This document shows positions 45,724 to 55,955 of a stretch of DNA of 64,000 bases, in pieces. The notes below the pieces were generated by a model, which saw only the letters and a program-made list of their open reading frames with translations, had not been told where the DNA came from and ran no database searches. This DNA is from an uncultured Eubacteriales bacterium (lineage in GTDB: Bacteria; Bacillota; Clostridia; Oscillospirales; Acutalibacteraceae). Numbering within the stretch: the stretch's first letter is position 1; the number at the start of each line of letters is the position of its first letter. Where the stretch lies: the NCBI GenBank assembly GCA_949293815.1, contig CASFEZ010000010.1, forward strand, positions 36,089-100,088. Reading direction: 5' to 3'. The translations under genes and the position numbers were made by a program.

Positions 45724-48700
45724 GTGAAAGTAACCAGGAAGTCCGCAAGGGCTTTACAGGCTCTTGTCATTTTTGTGGCAATCGCTCTGGTCGCTACTGC
45801 CATCCCGGCTGTGGTTTATTCCAATCTGCCGGTTGCAGAGGCGGCGGCAGCTTCAGTTTCCACTGAAGCCGATTTGCGCGCAAGATTGGCAGACGCCGAC
45901 ACCACAGAAATTACCCTGACGGCGGATATCAACCTGACCGGCTATGGCGCGACCTATCATAACGCGCCTCGCTTTACCGTGCCTGCCGGCAAAACTGTTG
46001 AACTGAATTTGAACGGTCACTCGATTTTGTGGCAGGAAATTCACAGCGGCGTCGGCACCGGCGGTGGAAGGGGTATTTTGGCCTCCGGCAATAACGATAT
46101 CAGCAATTCCGGCGGCTATAAATATATTTTGATTGATAACGCCGGTACGCTGAATATTACCGGAAGCGGCACCCTTGGCATCGATTTCCAGGTGACCGGT
46201 ATTACCAATGATAGAAACGGATCTTATAATAGTTCTAAGTATATGCACTATGCCGGTGTTTTAACGGTTATCCGCAACTCCGGCACGCTGACCATTGGCA
46301 GCAATGTCAATATCAATGCCAACCTGGTATATGAGGTCGACTCTACCAACCGTTCGGGCGGTGACATCTATGTGACCTTGAATGGCGTGTACCAGACCGC
46401 CGGTGTGGTCAATGCTTCCGGTAATTTTACCATCAATATCCGTACCAGACCGAACTATTGTGATACACTGGGCTACCGTTCCCCCGGCGCCGGCTTCTCC
46501 TTTGCCTATGGCATTTATGCGCTGGGCGGTGTTGTCAACTACAACGGCGCAAGCGGCAAGGCGATTGATATCGATGTCTATACCTGCCTGATGGCTTCCG
46601 GCGGCGCGGCTACCGCTTATGAGAACTGCTGCCTGCAGCTGGCGGCTGTCGGTATCTTTACCAGCAGCCCGGACAGCCAGATTATTGGCGCTAATATTGA
46701 TTGCCATATCGAGTATGGTGACGACTATACCGATAATCTTTCCAGCACCAATCCGATTGGAAAGAGCGTCAACAATGCAACAGCTGTTGGTGTACAGTAT
46801 TCCTGCTCCGAGCCGCCCGTTGTCGGTTCCGGCACCAATATCACCACCTCCACGCAGGTTCTGGCGAATACCCAGGGCGATGGCTCTATCACAAAGACAA
46901 CAAAGCCCGTCAACCAGACAGCGGAAGACCCCATGAACTTTATGGATCTGAACGGTAAGACCATGCCCAGCTATTGGGGAATAGATGATAACAGTTCTGC
47001 ACCGAATATGCAGACCGACCAGTCGGAAACCACAACCAACAATCAGTATAAGGATGAGTCCGGTAATATCTGGACACCGTCGGAGACAGATTCTGCTTTG
47101 ACCGGCGGTATTCCCCCTGCGCAAACCAACACCTATCACAAAATCATGGTGGCGTATCGTTTTTACGATACCGCGCATCAGCTGACGAATTATTATATTG
47201 CATCCGGTGATACGGATATGTCTACTGCCATTACGCTGCAAAATGTGAACAATGGCAGGGTCACCCTTGCAAACAATACCAGCTTTGCCTATACCGGCGG
47301 CGGTGCGCCGAAAAATGAGTATTTCTATAACCTTTCCGCTATCACCTATAACCAGGTAACCAACAGCGGTGTTGCTACAGACTGGTACACCACCACAGGC
47401 GGCGGTATGACCATTGCCCGCAATATTGATGGTGAAATCCAGACGGTAAACCCGACTGTCAATGTTTCTGCCGGTCAGACAACATTGATTTTCGTGGATT
47501 ACGAAGCCATTCCCACCGATACGCTGCGCGTGAATCTGAATAACGCCAGTGCGTTGGATATGCCGGTAACCGAGGTTGAGGTGGAATATACCGGCACAAA
47601 CCTGGCGTTTGGCAGTGACATTCTGGTGCATGTTTATAAGTGCAACAGTGCCGATGACGATCCGACCGCAATGTATCCCTATTCTAATGATATTGAGGTT
47701 ACCGATCGTTTTGCCAATATCGGCAGTGGTACCACCAGCGCCTCCTTTGAGGTATATAATGCCAATGGGCAGCTTGTGCAGACCGATACGCTGCCTTCTC
47801 AGCCCGGTACTTATACCGTTAAGCTGATTCTCGGCGGCGAAACAACCTATAACAGCAATCCGGCAAGCGCGATGAACTTCGGCGCGACAACTTTCGACTT
47901 TACGCTGATTATTCGTCCGCGCAATGTTACCATCGAACAGATTGGTATACCCGAGCTGACCTATGGACAGCGCCTCAGCGCATTGAGAAGCACTGATTTG
48001 GCCCAGTATTTTAAAATTGACACCGGTGTTCCCGGGTTAACAGCGTCCGGTACCTTTGAGTGGGTTACTCCCGATGTGATGCCTGAAGTCGGTGAGCGCA
48101 CCTATCAGCTCAGATGGACGAACAGCCAGGGACTGTTCGAGACGGTTGTAATTGATTCCGTCCGCGTGAAAGTCAACGGTGCGCCGCTGACCGTAACTGC
48201 GAAACCCAAGACCGTGGTATACGGTGAAGAGCTGACCTTGACGGCAGATGACTTTATCTTCAGCGGTCTGGCCGATGTTCCCGGCGAGGCGGAAGCAGTC
48301 TTTGAGCTGATTAAAAATTCCGTGTTGGTTGACGGTGCGACTTATGTTCCCGGTCAATTCAATGCGGGCACCCACAGCTATGCGCTCAGCACCTCGGCTG
48401 CCGGTAGTTATACAATTACCAATATTGCCGGTGAGCTGACAATAAGCCGCGCGTCCCTTACCCTGACCGCTCCTGCTGTTACCAAGGAATATGACGGCAC
48501 GAATACGGTTGACATTCCCTTTGACGCCAGCTGCGTCATTGCCGGTCTGTACGATGTTTACGGCGCTGACGGCGTCTTTGTCAACACCTACACCGGCGCA
48601 ACCCTTGCCAACGGCGGCGCGGTAGGCAGCACCACCGCATCGGTTCAGATTTCCCGCTTTACCCTCGGCGGTGCAAAGGCAAACAACTATACCGTTGGTG

Positions 48701-51700
48701 CTGTTACCAATGCAACCAGCATTCCTGTTAATGTAACAAAGGCAAATCCGCTTGTGGATGCCCTGGTGCTGGAGAATGCTTCGATTACCTATGACCCCAC
48801 CAAGACCCTTTCTCAGTTCGAGACCTTAACGCCTGACACGGAGAATGGTGTTATCAAAGTCGTTGCTGCCGGCGACCGTCTGGCGGACGGCAGAGCTGCT
48901 ACTCCCGGTAAGTGGGTATGGAAAAACGACATAAAGCCCACTGTTAACCAGAGTGAGTATGTTGCTCAGTTCGTACCGGACGATAGCAACTACGGCAATG
49001 TGGAACAGACCGTTACCGTGCGTGTATCTCCTCTGACCATTACCGTTGGTGTTACCATGACGGATGTTTTCTATGGCGATGACCAGCCCGCGGGCAGCTA
49101 TGTATTCAGCGGCTTCCCCGATGGCTCTCCGGAGCGCATCAATTTCTCCGGCGGTCAGTTGAATGCGGTCGGCTTCTCGCTTTCAGGCAATGTGTATTAT
49201 GCTTGTGCCTATGATCCGACTTCCACCGATAATAAAGATGCGGGCACCTATCCCATCACGCTTACCAGCACCCTGACGGCTGATAACTATCGTTTTGTTG
49301 CCGACACGAGCTGCACCCTGACAGTTAAGCCCAAGGATCTGATTATTACACCCGCTACGAAAAACATCACTTACGGTACCTCCCTTCAGCAGAGCGATTT
49401 CAGCCTGACCATTACCGGCTTTGTCAGCGGTGATGAGACGCTGCAAGCAGAGCTGAACCCGGTATATGCGTATGATGTTTCTGCTACCACACCCGTTGGT
49501 GAATATCCGCTGACGGTCAGCTTTGCAAACGAGCTGCCAAACTATAACTTTGAAATTAATGAAGGCAAAATTGTCGTCAGCAAAGCGGTTGTTACCGTAC
49601 AGGCAGATGACATTGAAGTTCGTTACGGCAGTACCCCGAACTATACGTATACCTATAACGGCTTCAAGGGCACCGATGGCAATAACGTTGCCGATATCGT
49701 TACCGGCGCGCCCGTCCTGTCGTCGAACTATTCCATTTCCAGTGCGGCAGGCGAGACCTTCGCCATCGCGGTGAATGTCAATAATATGTCTGCCCGGAAC
49801 TATGCCTTTGTCGCCTCTGACCGTATCGCGATGCTGACCGTTCTGCCCGGCCGCGTAACCATTACAGGCAACCCGACCTATACCGTTGAAAACGGCAGAA
49901 CCCTTGCGGATGCCGTCATCGCCACCGAGGGCACCGCAGAGGATGCCCAGGGTAACCCCGTGGCAGGTACTTTCCGTATTGACAACCGCGATGCCATTCT
50001 GGAATATACGGGCAACTATACCGATGCGAATGTTGTCAATGTAACCTTCTATCCCAACGACCCGAACTACGAAACCGTTTCCACCACGGCGGAGGTTGAG
50101 GTTCAGCCTCGCGCAATCAGCGGTCAGCCCACCATTGAGGGTACGCTGATGGCGGGTAAAACCGTTACCGTAAATCTCGACTCCCTAGATCCCTCGGATA
50201 TGAGCTATTATGATGAAAGACGGGTTGTATGGTCTGTTGGTGGTGTCGAAACCACCGGCGGCTGGAGTCTGACGTTAGATAACGACGATGTGGGCGAAAC
50301 CGTCACCGTTACCGTTTATCCCTATGAGAACAGCGGCTTCAGCGGCAGCGCCACCTTTACTACCTCCATTCGTGTGTCTGCGTCCCTGCCGATTCCCGGC
50401 GTGGATCAGCTGATTATTTCGCAGGAAACGATTGAAGCAACCTACGATAAGCAGGCGCATCGTTTCGTTGTCAATAAAGCGGATCAAAGCATTGGCGATG
50501 TAACCGTTCGCTACAACGGCTCCACCAACGCGCCCACCGCGGCTGGTACCTATGTTATTACGGTTGATATCGGTTCTTCCGCCCTCTGGGCGCCGGTCTC
50601 CGGTCTGCGTGTCGGTACGCTGACCATTAACCCCAGACCGATTACCGTGGTATTTACCGCTGCCGATAAGACCTATGACGGCAAAACCAACGCCACCATC
50701 TCCGACTTTGACGCTTCCCAGGGCATCATTTCCGGCGATAATGTCTCTGTCAACCGCAGTGTGGCCAGCTTCGAATTTGTGGACGCCAACGCGGGCGACG
50801 GCATTGAAGTTGTCATGCGCTATGCTTACCTTGAGGGTACGGCGAGAGACAACTATGTTATCAGTCAGGATGCAGTTTACGCCAATATTTATCCGAAAGA
50901 AATCTCTGCGGTTGCCTATGCCACTGCACAGGACTACAATGAGAATAGCTACACCGTTAATGAAATTACTTTCGGCAGTCCCACCGGTGTTCTGGCAGCG
51001 GATAGAAACGGTATTACGCTGAACGCTACCACCGGAACCATGGGCAATAATGCCGCCGGTTCTCAGGATGTTACCTATATCGAGTACAACGGTGTTTTGA
51101 CCGGCAGCAAAGCGGGTAACTATGTGTTTACCGCCTCAAATGAAAGCACATTGAAAGTAACCATTCGCCAGATCACAGACCCGAACCTTGAGTATCCGGG
51201 GCAGATCGAGATTTCCTACAATTCCCTGCAGCGTCTGGACGATTTGTCCGGCGAGCTGCCCTATGGCTGGAGCTGGAATGACCCGACCATTGTGCCCACG
51301 GTTCGTGTCAAAATGTATGATGCAACTTATACACCCTCCAATCCGAGCTATAAGACCGAAACCTACCAGGTTGTCATCAATGTATCGCCTGTAGATGTTA
51401 CGGTTATTCCCGATTCTCATTCTATTGAGTACGGCTCCGCCGTGCCGAACCTGACCTATACGGTCGAGGGCTTCACCGGCGATGACGATGTAACCGATTG
51501 CTCCGGTATGATTATTATCCAAACGAATTATCAGCAGGGCAACGATATCACCGGCGCGGTTCCCTACCGTGTCTGGGTCAGCAGTTCCACTATTTCCAAC
51601 CCGAACTACAACTTTAACCTGCGGACAGAAGGTCAAATTGAAGTGACCAGACGTGCCTATACGGTAACGCCTTCGGCAGAAGATGTGGTTTATGACCCCA

Positions 51701-52527
51701 ATAACTACGATGTGCCTGTTACCTTTACCGGCAGCGGTGCTTATGTTGATCCGAATGCGGGCGAAGACGATGTTTACCTGAGCTATACCGAAACTATCGG
51801 TACTCTGAGCAACAACGATGCCGGTTCCCGTACTGTAACCTATACGCTGCCTACCCTGCAAGGTGCAAAGGCCGGCAACTATGAGCTTCGCGTCAGCGGT
51901 GCTGCGGTTCGTATCAATGTTTTGAAAGCGGATCCCATCGTCGTTTGGCCGACCTCAGCGGAAGTTGTCTATGGTCAGCGCTTCGATACAGCTGTGTTTG
52001 AAGGCGGCAGCGGCGAAGGAACATTTATGTTTGTCGATTCCTCCAGAGTTGCTTCCAGTCTCGACAGCGCTTACTATGAAGTCCGCTTCACACCGACCAA
52101 TTCCAACAACTATAACAGCCTGACCAACACAGTTCTGCTGCGCGTTACCCACGCAGATCTGAATATGTCCGTATCCATCAGCGGTACGCTCTATGAAGGT
52201 CAAACGCTGACCGCCGCGATCTCCGGTGTGCCGCAGGATGCATTGCAATACCTGCATTATGCATGGTATCGCGTTGCGGAAAACGGTACAGCTGTTCTGG
52301 TTAGCGACGCTTCAACCTATGAACTGGGCGCAAGCGACATCGGCTACTACATCCGATTGGAAGTTTCCGCCGACCCGACCGCTCCGTACTCCGGCGAAGC
52401 CTCTTTCACCACGGTACGCACCATTGAAGAAGAGCAGCTCACCTTCTGGCAGCGCCTGATGAAATGGTGGTACGCTATCCTTGCGGCTATCCAGAGCCTG
52501 TTTGATATCTCCATCTCCATCGGCTGA
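45724..52527 (+). CDS. Giant secreted protein: beta-helix-like N-terminus and tandem MBG/YDG repeats
   Basis: The protein is about 2267 residues. A signal segment (about 11-35) is followed by a beta-solenoid-like region (about 45-330, many INLTGYG and LNITGSGTLG rungs). At least ten MBG/YDG-type units follow from about 830 to 2150, marked by YGEELTLTADDF (833), YDGTNTVDIPF (922), YGTSLQQSDFSL (1216), YDGKTNATISDF (1650), YGSAVPNLTYTV (1902) and YGQRFDTAVFEG (2082). A last Ig-like unit leads to the tail LTFWQRLMKWWYAILAAIQS. There is no LPXTG. The start is GTG 45724 after AAAGGAGG; the longer frame from 45586 would start in the -35 box. Likely an adhesin or surface-layer component. Confidence 0.85.
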   Translation: MKVTRKSARALQALVIFVAIALVATAIPAVVYSNLPVAEAAAASVSTEADLRARLADADTTEITLTADINLTGYGATYHNAPRFTVPAGKTVELNLNGHSILWQEIHSGVGTGGGRGILASGNNDISNSGGYKYILIDNAGTLNITGSGTLGIDFQVTGITNDRNGSYNSSKYMHYAGVLTVIRNSGTLTIGSNVNINANLVYEVDSTNRSGGDIYVTLNGVYQTAGVVNASGNFTINIRTRPNYCDTLGYRSPGAGFSFAYGIYALGGVVNYNGASGKAIDIDVYTCLMASGGAATAYENCCLQLAAVGIFTSSPDSQIIGANIDCHIEYGDDYTDNLSSTNPIGKSVNNATAVGVQYSCSEPPVVGSGTNITTSTQVLANTQGDGSITKTTKPVNQTAEDPMNFMDLNGKTMPSYWGIDDNSSAPNMQTDQSETTTNNQYKDESGNIWTPSETDSALTGGIPPAQTNTYHKIMVAYRFYDTAHQLTNYYIASGDTDMSTAITLQNVNNGRVTLANNTSFAYTGGGAPKNEYFYNLSAITYNQVTNSGVATDWYTTTGGGMTIARNIDGEIQTVNPTVNVSAGQTTLIFVDYEAIPTDTLRVNLNNASALDMPVTEVEVEYTGTNLAFGSDILVHVYKCNSADDDPTAMYPYSNDIEVTDRFANIGSGTTSASFEVYNANGQLVQTDTLPSQPGTYTVKLILGGETTYNSNPASAMNFGATTFDFTLIIRPRNVTIEQIGIPELTYGQRLSALRSTDLAQYFKIDTGVPGLTASGTFEWVTPDVMPEVGERTYQLRWTNSQGLFETVVIDSVRVKVNGAPLTVTAKPKTVVYGEELTLTADDFIFSGLADVPGEAEAVFELIKNSVLVDGATYVPGQFNAGTHSYALSTSAAGSYTITNIAGELTISRASLTLTAPAVTKEYDGTNTVDIPFDASCVIAGLYDVYGADGVFVNTYTGATLANGGAVGSTTASVQISRFTLGGAKANNYTVGAVTNATSIPVNVTKANPLVDALVLENASITYDPTKTLSQFETLTPDTENGVIKVVAAGDRLADGRAATPGKWVWKNDIKPTVNQSEYVAQFVPDDSNYGNVEQTVTVRVSPLTITVGVTMTDVFYGDDQPAGSYVFSGFPDGSPERINFSGGQLNAVGFSLSGNVYYACAYDPTSTDNKDAGTYPITLTSTLTADNYRFVADTSCTLTVKPKDLIITPATKNITYGTSLQQSDFSLTITGFVSGDETLQAELNPVYAYDVSATTPVGEYPLTVSFANELPNYNFEINEGKIVVSKAVVTVQADDIEVRYGSTPNYTYTYNGFKGTDGNNVADIVTGAPVLSSNYSISSAAGETFAIAVNVNNMSARNYAFVASDRIAMLTVLPGRVTITGNPTYTVENGRTLADAVIATEGTAEDAQGNPVAGTFRIDNRDAILEYTGNYTDANVVNVTFYPNDPNYETVSTTAEVEVQPRAISGQPTIEGTLMAGKTVTVNLDSLDPSDMSYYDERRVVWSVGGVETTGGWSLTLDNDDVGETVTVTVYPYENSGFSGSATFTTSIRVSASLPIPGVDQLIISQETIEATYDKQAHRFVVNKADQSIGDVTVRYNGSTNAPTAAGTYVITVDIGSSALWAPVSGLRVGTLTINPRPITVVFTAADKTYDGKTNATISDFDASQGIISGDNVSVNRSVASFEFVDANAGDGIEVVMRYAYLEGTARDNYVISQDAVYANIYPKEISAVAYATAQDYNENSYTVNEITFGSPTGVLAADRNGITLNATTGTMGNNAAGSQDVTYIEYNGVLTGSKAGNYVFTASNESTLKVTIRQITDPNLEYPGQIEISYNSLQRLDDLSGELPYGWSWNDPTIVPTVRVKMYDATYTPSNPSYKTETYQVVINVSPVDVTVIPDSHSIEYGSAVPNLTYTVEGFTGDDDVTDCSGMIIIQTNYQQGNDITGAVPYRVWVSSSTISNPNYNFNLRTEGQIEVTRRAYTVTPSAEDVVYDPNNYDVPVTFTGSGAYVDPNAGEDDVYLSYTETIGTLSNNDAGSRTVTYTLPTLQGAKAGNYELRVSGAAVRINVLKADPIVVWPTSAEVVYGQRFDTAVFEGGSGEGTFMFVDSSRVASSLDSAYYEVRFTPTNSNNYNSLTNTVLLRVTHADLNMSVSISGTLYEGQTLTAAISGVPQDALQYLHYAWYRVAENGTAVLVSDASTYELGASDIGYYIRLEVSADPTAPYSGEASFTTVRTIEEEQLTFWQRLMKWWYAILAAIQSLFDISISIG

Positions 52528-52545
52528 GCCGCATGAACTTAACCC

Positions 52546-52581
52546 AAAAGACCGGACGGTAAAACCGTCCGGTCTTTTTTT
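52546..52581 (+). terminator. Intrinsic terminator of the second giant gene
   Basis: A perfect 14 bp stem (52546-52559 with 52565-52578), loop TAAAA, and a seven-base T run ending at 52581. Confidence 0.93.
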
Positions 52582-52714
52582 GCATAAACAAACATTCGCA
52601 AAATGTCAGCAGAAAAAACTGATTCTTCCGATACCGGCAGAACCGGTTTTTTTATTTACAGGAATCACCATGTCCGTCGCATAGCATACGCCGGATGGGA
52701 AATAATATGCAGCG

Positions 52715-53230
52715 GTGAGGCGTGTGAAATTGGGACTGAAAATTTCGGGAATGCTCATTGTCGGTCTGGTCGTAGCTGCTGTTATATATCCGATAATACA
52801 TGAGCTGGGGCATTTACTGACAGCAGAAATGATGGGCGCAGAAAGCATTGACATACATTGGGGCGAACAATCGCACTATATATGTTCTTTGCCATCCTGT
52901 AAAATGCAAACCGTACCTGTGATTTGTCTGGGCGGATATGCTTTACCCACCGCACTTGCGGCGCTGCCGGTGCATAAAGGGTTTTTTATGTGGTATGCAA
53001 ATTTTATGATGAAAATTGTATGTATATGGGCTGCGATATTGTCAATCCTTACCGTGATGCAGACAACAATCGGTTCTGTGAATACAAACAATGACATTTC
53101 CCTGATTCTGCAAATCGAACCGGCGCAGCAAGCATGGTTATTTCTGTTTTTTGCAGCAGTGATTATCCTGTTAATCAGTCAACTGCTTCAGACGCATCCG
53201 CTTGCAAAGATATGCGATTATTTGATGTAG
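52715..53230 (+). CDS. Mini M50-like membrane metalloprotease
   Basis: The protein is up to 171 residues with about four membrane spans. The first span ends in YPIIHELGHLL, an HExxH zinc site (His29, Glu30, His33) embedded in the membrane edge as in site-2 type (M50) proteases. A short loop holds two cysteines (CSLPSC), and GGYALPTALAALP begins the next helix. The third zinc ligand could not be assigned. Start choice is uncertain: GTG 52715, GTG 52724 and TTG 52730 are all in frame near one GTGAGG site. It stands alone between the second giant gene and the FHA operon, with AT-rich codon use. Confidence 0.65.
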   Translation: MRRVKLGLKISGMLIVGLVVAAVIYPIIHELGHLLTAEMMGAESIDIHWGEQSHYICSLPSCKMQTVPVICLGGYALPTALAALPVHKGFFMWYANFMMKIVCIWAAILSILTVMQTTIGSVNTNNDISLILQIEPAQQAWLFLFFAAVIILLISQLLQTHPLAKICDYLM

Positions 53231-53507
53231 AAATTTGTATAAAAGACTGCGACATATTAAAACAAAACAGAAAAAATTGCGCATTTACAGCGAAAGACTA
53301 ATTATGCTTGTGAAAATATATATCGAAACTATCAATGCAGCAAGCAAACAAAATATGAATATAAATATATATGTCCAGTTAATATCTTTCAATTTTGCAA
53401 AAAACAGCATAAATTATTGTATTAGACAGGACAAGACATATATACGGTGATAAAATGTTGGTATTTCGGTGGTATGACAAAATTTGAAAAAAAATGACAC
53501 ATACATA
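53231..53507. other. AT-rich intergenic DNA
   Basis: A 71-codon frame at 53235-53450 is Lys/Ile/Asn-rich, has no ribosome binding site and no motif; it is treated as chance. No repeat or hairpin with a T run was seen. Confidence 0.45.
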
Positions 53508-53536
53508 TTGACAAACTGTTAAGGATTCGATATACT
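53508..53536 (+). promoter_or_regulatory. Promoter of the FHA-phosphatase-kinase operon
   Basis: TTGACA (53508-53513), 17-base spacer, TATACT (53531-53536). The leader of about 110 bases contains a small GATG-AAA-CATC hairpin and no recognised riboswitch. Confidence 0.88.
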
Positions 53537-53650
53537 GATAATATTAAATGTGGGACAATATGACCTGAGGGTAAGATAATTATACCTGATGAAACATCAT
53601 GGTGTATTTCGGGATAAAACAGTCAGCACCTGAGCATAGGAGGCATAGAA

Positions 53651-55159
53651 TTGAATAAAATCATACTCGATGAAAACAAAATGTTTATTTATATGCCCGA
53701 TAAAGTTCAGATAGATATCGATAGATTAAATGATTTAGCTTCGCATAAATATAAAGAACTATGTCATTGCTGTTATATTAAAGTAGGCAGCAAACACCAA
53801 TTCACCTATGATATTCACAGAATGCACAGCGTTAAACAAATAGCGGAAAACAATCCGATGTTTTCTATTGTGAACCTGGTTGCCGATCTGGCAGGGCAAA
53901 TGCGACGAGCCGATGCGCGGGGACTTCAACTGTTTAACTTCTGTTGGGATCCCAAATACATTTTTTTTGACGGCTATCAATATCAATATATTTATTTACC
54001 GGTTGTGCGCCAGAAGACCTGTAGCGTGAAAAAAATCTTCACTCATATCATAAAAAGCCTCGCAAAAAAAGATCCGCGCTGCCGCATATTGCTTCGGCAG
54101 CTCAAACAGGTTTCGCACGACAATGATGTGCTTCTTCTGATTGAAAGTATTGCAGCCGGTGAAACCGCGATGCCGTCGGGGGAGTTCGATATTTCTCTGT
54201 CCGAGCGTGAGACCTCGTTGTTATCAGATCCGGGCGACTATCAGCCGGCGCCCGCAGACGCGGTCAGGATGACCGACACATATGCGCAGAATGCGGCGCC
54301 TGTTAACGAAACAGTGCTGCTTTTTCGCCAAACAGATGAACGAGGTCAGGAAATAAACGAAACAGCCCTGTTTCCCGACCGCAGGGAGGGTGAGCAGCCT
54401 TTGTCCGGAGAGGACTTTTCCTGCCGAGAGGATGTCGATGGGGAAAACCTGTCGGAGTGTGAAACATCGCTGCTCACACCGCCGGAAGAGCAAGCAGTAT
54501 TCTTTGCTGCGCGGGAAGAAGGAGAAAAAGGGGAAGAGCCTCTGCCGTCAAAAAATGCACAGCAGTCCCCGTCGGCGCCTCCGGTGTCAATGGCGGAGGA
54601 TAATTCTGCCGAAAGAACAGCTGCGGCAAATGAGCGTATCATGTCCGTTCCCGATATCGGCAGCGACCGAAGTGCGTCCCCGCCGCCACTGGCGCATCAA
54701 AACAACATGACCGTCGATGATGAAGCGCCGAACCTGTCCAATCCCGGAACGACAGAACTCCATTCTGACGGTCTTGCCGAGTGCGAAACAACATTGCTGA
54801 CGGAAGATGTTGATTTTGAGGCTTTACGCAAGCACACAACATCTGACCATGAGCCGGGCGTTTGGTTGATTTTGAAAAACAATTTAACCGGTCAGCGGAT
54901 CCGTGTGGAAAAATCTGTTTTTAAAATAGGCAAACAGGCCGGATTTGTTGATTATGTATCCACCAACGCCAGCGTCAGCCGCTTGCACGCAACGATTGTT
55001 TGTGAGGATGAACACTACTATGTTGTCGATGAGGCCTCTACCAACGGCACCATGATCGAGGGCGTGCGCATTCGGCCGCACGAAAAAATTGAATTAAAAG
55101 ACGGTATGCTCATCGCATTCGGAAACGAAAGTTTCATCATCAGAATAGGGAAAGGGTAA
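53651..55159 (+). CDS. FHA-domain protein with DUF6382-like N-terminus and repeated E-T-x-L-L/F motifs
   Basis: The protein has 502 residues, with no signal peptide and no clear membrane span. The N-terminal 170 residues resemble DUF6382 as found in front of clostridial FHA domains (YDIHRMHSVKQI, then FFDGYQYQYIYLP). The 230-residue linker is acidic and Pro/Ser-rich. It holds five E-T-x-L-L/F motifs with threonines at about 188, 221, 238, 272 and 380. The C-terminal FHA domain (about 400-500) has FKIGKQ, SVSRLHATI and STNGTMIEG, the pThr-binding loops. The start is TTG 53651, after AGGAGG. It heads an operon with the phosphatase (7 bases) and kinase. Linker phosphorylation read by its own FHA domain is inference. 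Confidence 0.85.
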   Translation: MNKIILDENKMFIYMPDKVQIDIDRLNDLASHKYKELCHCCYIKVGSKHQFTYDIHRMHSVKQIAENNPMFSIVNLVADLAGQMRRADARGLQLFNFCWDPKYIFFDGYQYQYIYLPVVRQKTCSVKKIFTHIIKSLAKKDPRCRILLRQLKQVSHDNDVLLLIESIAAGETAMPSGEFDISLSERETSLLSDPGDYQPAPADAVRMTDTYAQNAAPVNETVLLFRQTDERGQEINETALFPDRREGEQPLSGEDFSCREDVDGENLSECETSLLTPPEEQAVFFAAREEGEKGEEPLPSKNAQQSPSAPPVSMAEDNSAERTAAANERIMSVPDIGSDRSASPPPLAHQNNMTVDDEAPNLSNPGTTELHSDGLAECETTLLTEDVDFEALRKHTTSDHEPGVWLILKNNLTGQRIRVEKSVFKIGKQAGFVDYVSTNASVSRLHATIVCEDEHYYVVDEASTNGTMIEGVRIRPHEKIELKDGMLIAFGNESFIIRIGKG

Positions 55160-55166
55160 TGGCCAT

Positions 55167-55940
55167 ATGCAATTTTTGTCATCTACACACACCGATGTCG
55201 GCATCGCTAAAAAAATCAACCAGGATGCTTTTTGTTTAAAAATTGCAAAAACGCCGAAATATCACATTGCCATGGCAGTGTTGTGCGATGGTATGGGTGG
55301 ATTAAAATGTGGCGAGTTGGCCAGTGCGTTTGTTGTCAATGCGTTTTCAAACTGGTTTGAAGATGAGCTTCCTGCAATGGCACTGCAGGAGATTGATTTG
55401 TCAAAAATCATGCAGCAATGGCGCACCCTGGCATTGGAGCAGGGGCAGAAAATCATGAAATACGGTGCGGCGCACAATATTTCACTGGGCACAACGCTCA
55501 GCGCACTTTTGATTGTCAATTCAGAATATGTTTTAATCCAGGTAGGCGATAGCCGTATTTACAAAAACAGCGGCGGTGCCTTTGAACAGCTGACGCGGGA
55601 TCACACGCTGGTTGCCCACGAGGTGGAGCTGCATCATTTGACGCAGGAGCAGGCACGTACGGATAGCCGCCGTAATGTTTTGCTGCAATGTATCGGCGCT
55701 TCCAAAACCATTGTTCCGGATGTTGAGCGCGGCTATGTAAACGAAAACGATGTGTTCCTGCTTTGCAGCGACGGGTTTCGACATGAAATTACCGAAAACG
55801 AAATGCTCGGTGTGCTGTCCTCTCCATTGCTGACCAGTGAAAAGGTGATGAAAAAGAGCTTGGTTGATCTTGTGGAGCTGAATAAGGCGCGCAAGGAAAA
55901 AGATAATATTACCGCAATACTTATCAAAGCGATTCGATAA
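55167..55940 (+). CDS. PP2C-family Ser/Thr protein phosphatase
   Basis: The 257-residue protein has the bacterial PrpC/Stp pattern: TDVGIAKKINQDAF, VLCDGMGG (metal aspartate), SLGTTLSALLI, QVGDSRIY, LLCSDGFRHEI and KDNITAILI. The opening motif has Lys-Ile where DxGxxRxxNQD normally keeps Arg. It is cytoplasmic. The gene lies between the FHA protein and the kinase, the usual trio, and should reverse the kinase's threonine phosphorylation. The kinase start follows 15 bases after its stop. Confidence 0.92.
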   Translation: MQFLSSTHTDVGIAKKINQDAFCLKIAKTPKYHIAMAVLCDGMGGLKCGELASAFVVNAFSNWFEDELPAMALQEIDLSKIMQQWRTLALEQGQKIMKYGAAHNISLGTTLSALLIVNSEYVLIQVGDSRIYKNSGGAFEQLTRDHTLVAHEVELHHLTQEQARTDSRRNVLLQCIGASKTIVPDVERGYVNENDVFLLCSDGFRHEITENEMLGVLSSPLLTSEKVMKKSLVDLVELNKARKEKDNITAILIKAIR

Positions 55941-55955
55941 AAGGAGGAATTCGCC

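Noticed and set aside
46261-47631. 456-codon - strand frame opposite the second giant gene
   Set aside because: Antisense shadow of a repetitive coding sequence; no start signal or motif.
53235-53450. 71-codon open frame before the FHA operon
   Set aside because: Low-complexity AT-rich translation, no ribosome binding site and no motif.
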